Assembly: GCA_046154545.1 (NCBI GenBank)
Contig: JBJXGC010000350.1
Coordinates: 1-6,951 of the forward strand
DNA: 6,951 nt
Source: JBJXGC01 sp046154545
GTDB lineage: Bacteria > Chloroflexota > Dehalococcoidia > Tepidiformales > Tepidiformaceae
Direction of reading: 5' to 3'
In this document: piece after piece, positions 5,190-6,951 of the stretch
Position numbering within the stretch: the first letter of the stretch is position 1
Layout of the letters: each line of letters starts with the position of its first letter
The notes under the pieces: model-generated
Database searches by the model: none
Told to the model about the DNA's origin: nothing
The model's input: only the letters and a program-made list of their open reading frames with translations
Translations under genes and position numbers: made by a program

Positions 5190-5218
5190 ACTCGCGGGCA
5201 TCCCCCGGGAGGCGCCTC

Positions 5219-5650
5219 ATGTCTGACCCCATCGCTGACCGCCTGGCCGTCCAGGACGTGATGACTCGCTACGCCATTGGCGTCGATACCCGGGACTTCG
5301 AGCTCTACGAAAGCTGCTTTGCCGAGGACGTGGCCGTCTCGGGGTTTGGGCGTGGCGAGCCGATCCGCGGACGGGCCGCCTGGATGGCGTTCGCCCGCAA
5401 GGCGCTCGAACGCTTCGGCCCGACCCAGCACTTCATCGGCAACCACCTGGTCGAACTCCAGGGCGACGAAGCGGACCTCCGCACCTACGTCCAGGCCACG
5501 CACGTCCTCGCGGCCGACCCCCAGGCGGTATTCACCCTCTGGGCCACCTACCACACCCGCCTCCGCCGCGAGCCCGGCGGCTGGCGGATCGTCGAGCATC
5601 GGCTCGAACCGCAGGCCTCGCAGACGCTACGTGGCGACCCGCGGCCGTAA
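5219..5650 (+). CDS. SnoaL-like / NTF2-fold domain protein
   Basis: This 143-residue, probably cytoplasmic, single-domain protein has the SnoaL_4 (NTF2-like cone fold) pattern: an N-terminal helix with DRLAVQDVMTRYAIGVDTRDFELY (7-30), then the FAEDV turn (34-38), TQHFIGNHLVEL (69-80) before the central strands, and GGWRIVEHRLEP (120-131) at the end. Members are small cyclases, dehydratases, isomerases or ligand-binding proteins acting on hydrophobic substrates; the specific reaction cannot be read from sequence. The start is well supported by GGGAGG at 5207-5212 with a 6-nt spacer. It follows the 193-residue hypothetical gene in the same direction. Its stop is only 5 bp from the convergent small hypothetical gene, so the two transcripts almost certainly overlap at their 3' ends. 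Confidence 0.88.
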   Translation: MSDPIADRLAVQDVMTRYAIGVDTRDFELYESCFAEDVAVSGFGRGEPIRGRAAWMAFARKALERFGPTQHFIGNHLVELQGDEADLRTYVQATHVLAADPQAVFTLWATYHTRLRREPGGWRIVEHRLEPQASQTLRGDPRP

Positions 5651-5655
5651 CCACG

Positions 5656-6060
5656 TCACTTCGCCCGCATCCGGTTGCCGCGCGGGTTGTGCTCCACCTC
5701 GGCCAGTCCGAGTTCTTCCATCAAGGGCGGGACGTACATGCCGAAGCGGCCGCGCAGGCCCTTCTTCAGGCCGTACCAACCGGCGGCCGGGTTCTCCGGC
5801 GAGCGCCCCCAGGCCTCGACCGTGCCCGCTTTCGCATCCTTCTGCTCATCGGCCGAACCGAGCTCCATCCAGCCGCCGTGCGCCTTGAGCATCGCCTGGA
5901 GGTCGGCGAGGCAGCGGGCGTCGTAGTGGAGGACTGTCTTGCCCACCGTGCAGACGAGGACCTCGACCCCGTTTACGGTGTCGCGGTGCATCGTGAACTC
6001 GGAGCTGAGCGGGGGCGTCTTCAGCACCCACGGGTCGGATGGCGTCCCTTGTCCTGGCAT
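5656..6060 (-). CDS. Conserved small hypothetical protein (DUF6855-like from memory)
   Basis: This 134-residue soluble protein has a pattern I associate with a small conserved family of Actinomycetota and Chloroflexota: an opening GTPSDPWVLKTPP (5-17), TMHRD (23-27), LHYDARCLADLQAMLKAHGGWMELGSADEQK in pieces over residues 44-74, AWGRSPENP (83-91), GWYGLKKGLRGRFG (94-107) and the ending EHNPRGNRMR (123-132). I believe this is DUF6855 but cannot confirm the number. No function is known to me. The ATG at 6058-6060 is preceded by GAGGAG with a 6-nt spacer. It lies 34 bp downstream of the SRPBCC gene in the same direction, so it is probably the second gene of that operon and under the same ArsR control. 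One cysteine (C50) follows the histidine/tyrosine pair. Confidence 0.8.
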   Translation of the reverse strand: MPGQGTPSDPWVLKTPPLSSEFTMHRDTVNGVEVLVCTVGKTVLHYDARCLADLQAMLKAHGGWMELGSADEQKDAKAGTVEAWGRSPENPAAGWYGLKKGLRGRFGMYVPPLMEELGLAEVEHNPRGNRMRAK

Positions 6061-6094
6061 GGTCTGCTCCTCATTCGGGGCCGTGGCCGGCCCG

Positions 6095-6559
6095 TTACGT
6101 CCGCTCGGCTTCGTTCTTCAGGTCCAGCGCGTACTGTTCGAAGACCGGCTTGAAGTCGGGCAGCGTGCGCGCGATCAGCGGCAGCATCAGGCCGCTAAAG
6201 ACCTCGCGCATGGCGAAAGTCGTCGTCGCATCGCCGTTCGGGCTGAGCGTATAGGTGCGGACGCCGGTGAACATCGGCGCCCGGCCATCGCTCCAGACCA
6301 TGGTCTTCGGCGGGTCAAAGGTGGTGACGCTGACCTTGAACGTCCGCTCGGAAATCGGCACACGAATGCTCAACGTTTCGCCGGGCCGGATGGAGCCGTC
6401 GATGCTGGTGACCGTCGAGTTCCAGCGGGGGAACGCCGCCGCGTCGGTGAGCAGCTCCCAGACCCGCTCCGGCGGGGCTGCGATCCGGATGCTCACGGCG
6501 CAGGAGGCGCTGAACGCGCTCCTCGTCTTCGTTGCCGCACCATCCCCTGGCCGCGTCAT
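6095..6559 (-). CDS. SRPBCC (AHSA1 / polyketide cyclase-type) family protein
   Basis: This 154-residue protein has the START/Bet v1-like SRPBCC fold. The first strand and helix are seen in SIRIAAPPERVWELLTDAAAF (23-43), followed by PRWNSTVTSIDGSIRPGE (44-61), which is the standard AHSA1/cyclase sequence at the mouth of the pocket. The central strands (64-118) lead to a long C-terminal helix (about 124-150, ending FEQYALDLKNEAE). The fold binds hydrophobic ligands; the ligand here is unknown. The ATG at 6557-6559 has GGGAAGGA upstream with a 6-nt spacer. It is the first gene after a near-consensus promoter and is divergent from an ArsR-type repressor, a frequent pairing for SRPBCC genes, which suggests direct repression. 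The small hypothetical gene follows in the same operon. Confidence 0.9.
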   Translation of the reverse strand: MTRPGDGAATKTRSAFSASCAVSIRIAAPPERVWELLTDAAAFPRWNSTVTSIDGSIRPGETLSIRVPISERTFKVSVTTFDPPKTMVWSDGRAPMFTGVRTYTLSPNGDATTTFAMREVFSGLMLPLIARTLPDFKPVFEQYALDLKNEAERT

Positions 6560-6588
6560 CGGTTGTCCTTCCCGCCTGGGGCAAATGG

Positions 6589-6613
6589 TTCGTCGATTTG
6601 CTAATTAGACGAA
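6589..6613. promoter_or_regulatory. Candidate operator for the divergent ArsR-type repressor
   Basis: TTCGTC (6589-6594) and GACGAA (6608-6613) form a perfect 6-bp inverted repeat with a 13-bp AT-rich spacer. It covers the -10 box of the minus-strand promoter and the -35 box of the plus-strand promoter. A repressor bound here would block both directions. ArsR-family dimers bind AT-rich inverted repeats of this sort in their own promoters; that this one does so is inference. Confidence 0.5.
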
Positions 6614-6627
6614 GAACGAAATATGCT
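6598..6627 (+). promoter_or_regulatory. Candidate promoter for the ArsR-type gene
   Basis: TTGCTA (6598-6603) and TATGCT (6622-6627) are spaced by 18 bp. Transcription would begin around 6634, leaving a leader of about 43 nt before the ATG at 6677. This also argues against the in-frame ATG at 6623, which lies inside the -10 box. Moderate match only. Confidence 0.4.
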
Positions 6628-6632
6628 GTCAA
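6604..6632 (-). promoter_or_regulatory. Near-consensus sigma-70-type promoter for the SRPBCC operon
   Basis: Read on the minus strand, TTGACA (6627-6632) is followed after exactly 17 bp by TCTAAT (6604-6609). This is a perfect -35 and a five-of-six -10. Transcription would start near 6597 and give a leader of about 38 nt before the SRPBCC start. It is the best promoter in the window. Confidence 0.7.
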
Positions 6633-6676
6633 GCGAGAGCCCGGCACCGCCCTATCGACGCGGCGCCGGCAGCGAG

Positions 6677-6951
6677 ATGACACCCAATCCGCCCACCGAC
6701 CCGCCGGCCGAGACCCAACGGATGTTCGACGCGCTCAGCTCGCCGATTCGCCGCGAGATCCTCTGGCGCGTCTGGGACGAAGAGCTGCCGGTGGCCGCCA
6801 TCTCCCGCGTGTTCAGTCTGGCCGCCCCGACCATATCGCGTCATCTCACCGTCCTCCGGGACGCCGGCCTGGTGACCATGCGGGTCGATGGCACGTTCCG
6901 GCGTTACCGCGCCCGCCGCGAGGCCATGCCCGCCCTGGATGAACTCCTCGC
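6677..6951 (+). CDS. ArsR/SmtB-family transcriptional regulator (3' end beyond the window)
   Basis: The first 91 residues are present; the frame is open to the window end. The winged helix-turn-helix is clear: MFDALSSPIRREILWRV (16-32) is the standard ArsR first helix, LPVAAISRVFSLAAPTISRH (37-56) the HTH with its recognition helix, LTVLRDAGLVTMRVDG (57-72) the end of that helix and the start of the wing, and FRRYRAR (74-80) its last strand. The metal-binding ELCVCDL-type motif is missing, so it is not an arsenic or cadmium sensor of the classical type; it resembles the SdpR-like members next to SRPBCC genes. The ATG at 6677 was chosen over the in-frame ATG at 6623 because the latter overlaps the predicted -10 box and the added residues are not part of the domain; the Shine-Dalgarno is weak for both. 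It probably represses the divergent SRPBCC operon and itself. Confidence 0.88.
   Translation, partial: MTPNPPTDPPAETQRMFDALSSPIRREILWRVWDEELPVAAISRVFSLAAPTISRHLTVLRDAGLVTMRVDGTFRRYRARREAMPALDELL

Noticed and set aside
4755..5201. 148-residue minus-strand open frame opposite the hypothetical gene
   Set aside because: Third-position G/C bias favours the plus-strand frame, and the antisense product is glycine/alanine/arginine-rich without a domain.
6623..6676. Earlier in-frame ATG for the ArsR-type gene
   Set aside because: It lies in the predicted -10 box, and the 18 extra residues are not part of the domain. It remains possible if the promoter prediction is wrong.
6532..6942. 136-residue plus-strand frame overlapping the regulator gene
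   Set aside because: It is a different frame from the one with the clear ArsR winged-helix motifs, and it would begin inside the SRPBCC gene.

Overview
The window comes from a GC-rich bacterium. Hand counts on sample lines give about 65-70% GC in most genes and about 58-60% in one gene, the ATPase at 2642-4396. The OFA-like MFS transporter, the small conserved hypothetical protein and the ArsR/SRPBCC pair would suit a Chloroflexota (Dehalococcoidia-like) or Actinomycetota genome, but no marker gene is present, so this placement is a guess.

Region 1 (1-1217) is the striking part. It is a tandem array of units of about 133-135 bp, cut by the left window edge and ending at the stop codon of the MFS gene. 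Each complete unit carries one 28-bp REP-like hairpin: a GTAA tetranucleotide, a perfect 6-bp stem (GCGCCC/GGGCGC) and a 6-nt loop. The hairpin lies in either orientation while the rest of the unit stays a direct repeat. In the third unit the single hairpin is replaced by a 527-bp composite (360-886): hairpin, an intact 151-residue REP-associated Y1/HUH transposase (RAYT) gene, and an inverted hairpin. Hairpin orientations are arranged symmetrically about the transposase. This looks like a resident REP/RAYT (REPtron-like) system embedded in a larger satellite-like repeat.

Region 2 (1218-2498, minus) is an MFS transporter of the oxalate/formate-antiporter or monocarboxylate type. Its stop codon abuts the array.

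Region 3 (2642-4396, plus) is a lower-GC, probably transferred gene for a Schlafen-AlbA_2 / RecG-like ATPase regulator. A perfect 12-bp inverted repeat lies near its 3' end. A 211-bp non-coding tail follows and holds a GAAC-N4-GTTC dyad resembling a Gram-positive LexA box.

Region 4 (4608-5650, plus) has an unrecognised 193-residue protein followed 29 bp later by a SnoaL/NTF2-like protein with a strong ribosome binding site.

Region 5 (5656-6951) is a compact regulated locus. A partial ArsR-family repressor (plus strand, cut by the window end) is divergent from an SRPBCC protein and a small conserved hypothetical protein (both minus strand, probably one operon). The intergenic region has a near-consensus promoter for the operon (TTGACA-N17-TCTAAT), a weaker divergent promoter for the repressor, and an inverted repeat overlapping both, which suggests shared autoregulation.
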